Source: Alphaproteobacteria bacterium PA2 (GTDB taxonomy: Bacteria > Pseudomonadota > Alphaproteobacteria > Caulobacterales > Caulobacteraceae). From it: DNA of 64,000 nucleotides. The position numbers and the translations under genes are program-made. The notes beneath the pieces were generated by a model, which ran no database searches, was not told where the DNA came from, and saw nothing but the letters and a program-made list of their open reading frames with translations. The stretch is from the NCBI GenBank assembly GCA_002256425.1, contig NKIZ01000001.1, forward strand, positions 124,001 to 188,000. Direction: 5' to 3'. Positions 63,761-64,000 of this stretch are shown here, piece after piece (position 1 is the stretch's first letter; every line of letters begins with the position of its first letter).

Positions 63761-64000
63761 TCAGCCCCGGAAACGGGGGACTTTCAGGCGGCGTTTGTTG
63801 ACGTGGTCCTTGGGGGCCTCGCCGGCGCCTTCGGGGATTTCGCCCTTGAAGTAATAGCGCTGCCAGGCGGCCTTGGTGGCCTCTGGGTCCAGGCGGAATA
63901 TGGCCTTGTTGAACTCGGTGCGGTGCTTTTCCCAGACGTCGTACTGGTCGCGCAGGTCGGGATTGGAATCCATCCGCTTGATCACCGGCTGGACGGTCTC
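63761..64000 (-). CDS. Unidentified protein, C-terminal part (5' end beyond window)
   Basis: A minus-strand frame runs open from the window edge to a stop at 63761, giving the last ~79 residues of a longer protein. It contains DLRDQYDVWEKHRTEFNKAI, then EATKAAWQRYYFKGEIPEG and a basic tail ending in KRRLKVPRFRG. The high GC and codon use are like the core genes, so it is probably real. I do not recognise the family. Confidence 0.6.
   Translation of the reverse strand, partial: ETVQPVIKRMDSNPDLRDQYDVWEKHRTEFNKAIFRLDPEATKAAWQRYYFKGEIPEGAGEAPKDHVNKRRLKVPRFRG

Noticed and set aside
63462..63854. 130-residue plus-strand reading frame
   Set aside because: It runs antisense through the tRNA-Gly gene; the RDSNSRP-type peptide is a well-known false translation of tRNA antisense sequence.

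Overview
The window is a 64-kb piece of a GC-rich alphaproteobacterial chromosome, most likely Caulobacteraceae (Caulobacter/Phenylobacterium type). The reasons are a DnaA with the Caulobacter-like P-loop and C-terminal signature, a GANTC (CcrM-type) cluster ahead of dnaA, an alphaproteobacterial LexA box, a large NAD-glutamate dehydrogenase, a MaeB-type malic enzyme and a lipoprotein resembling the CC0125/CC1285 family. Nearly all of it is dense core genome, with many start/stop overlaps and no insertion sequence, prophage or CRISPR array.

Layout. 1-11.7 kb is the translation and RNA-turnover block: rimP-nusA-ylxR/L7Ae-infB, a small lipoprotein and a dienelactone hydrolase, then rbfA-truB-rpsO-pnp. 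11.8-19.4 kb holds two short-chain dehydrogenases, an EamA transporter, a DUF1232 protein, a HerA-like ATPase, an FAD oxidoreductase and an AI-2E-type membrane protein. 19.6-30.5 kb is central metabolism: NAD-glutamate dehydrogenase, an Hsp70-like protein, malic enzyme, dapB and an amidase. 30.5-39.5 kb carries a phosphotransferase, a histidine phosphatase, coaBC-dut, a lipoprotein behind a probable LexA box, ubiE-ubiB, mutM, a TraB/GumN protein and an enoyl-CoA hydratase.

39.7-41.8 kb is rpsT-dnaA with a 420-base regulatory interval. 41.8-54.1 kb is almost all minus strand: GST-queG, a CDF transporter, trmB, and a tightly packed series nifU-like, tsaB, rimI, fur, miaB, phoH, ybeY, corC-like, lnt, metK. 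54.2-62.0 kb has kup, argG, a MAPEG protein, a LysE-type exporter, a lipoprotein, a saccharopine dehydrogenase-like reductase and a TPR protein.

The one clearly foreign patch lies between the TPR gene and a tRNA-Gly(GCC) gene, about 62.05-63.5 kb. It is visibly AT-rich and holds a single stand-alone RelA/SpoT-domain protein with a long C-terminal extension. A 14-base direct repeat (13/14 match) flanks it, the left copy lying over the gene's proposed TTG start codon. This is the best candidate for an undescribed accessory (toxin or defence) system here.

The second candidate is a secreted lipoprotein at 34.1 kb. It has a perfect GTTC-N7-GTTC LexA box 28 bases upstream and a C-terminal domain that recalls polymorphic-toxin tails. 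A family of roughly 50-base nested palindromes after infB and before the TPR gene is a third pattern not explained by the genes. The window ends inside an unidentified minus-strand gene.
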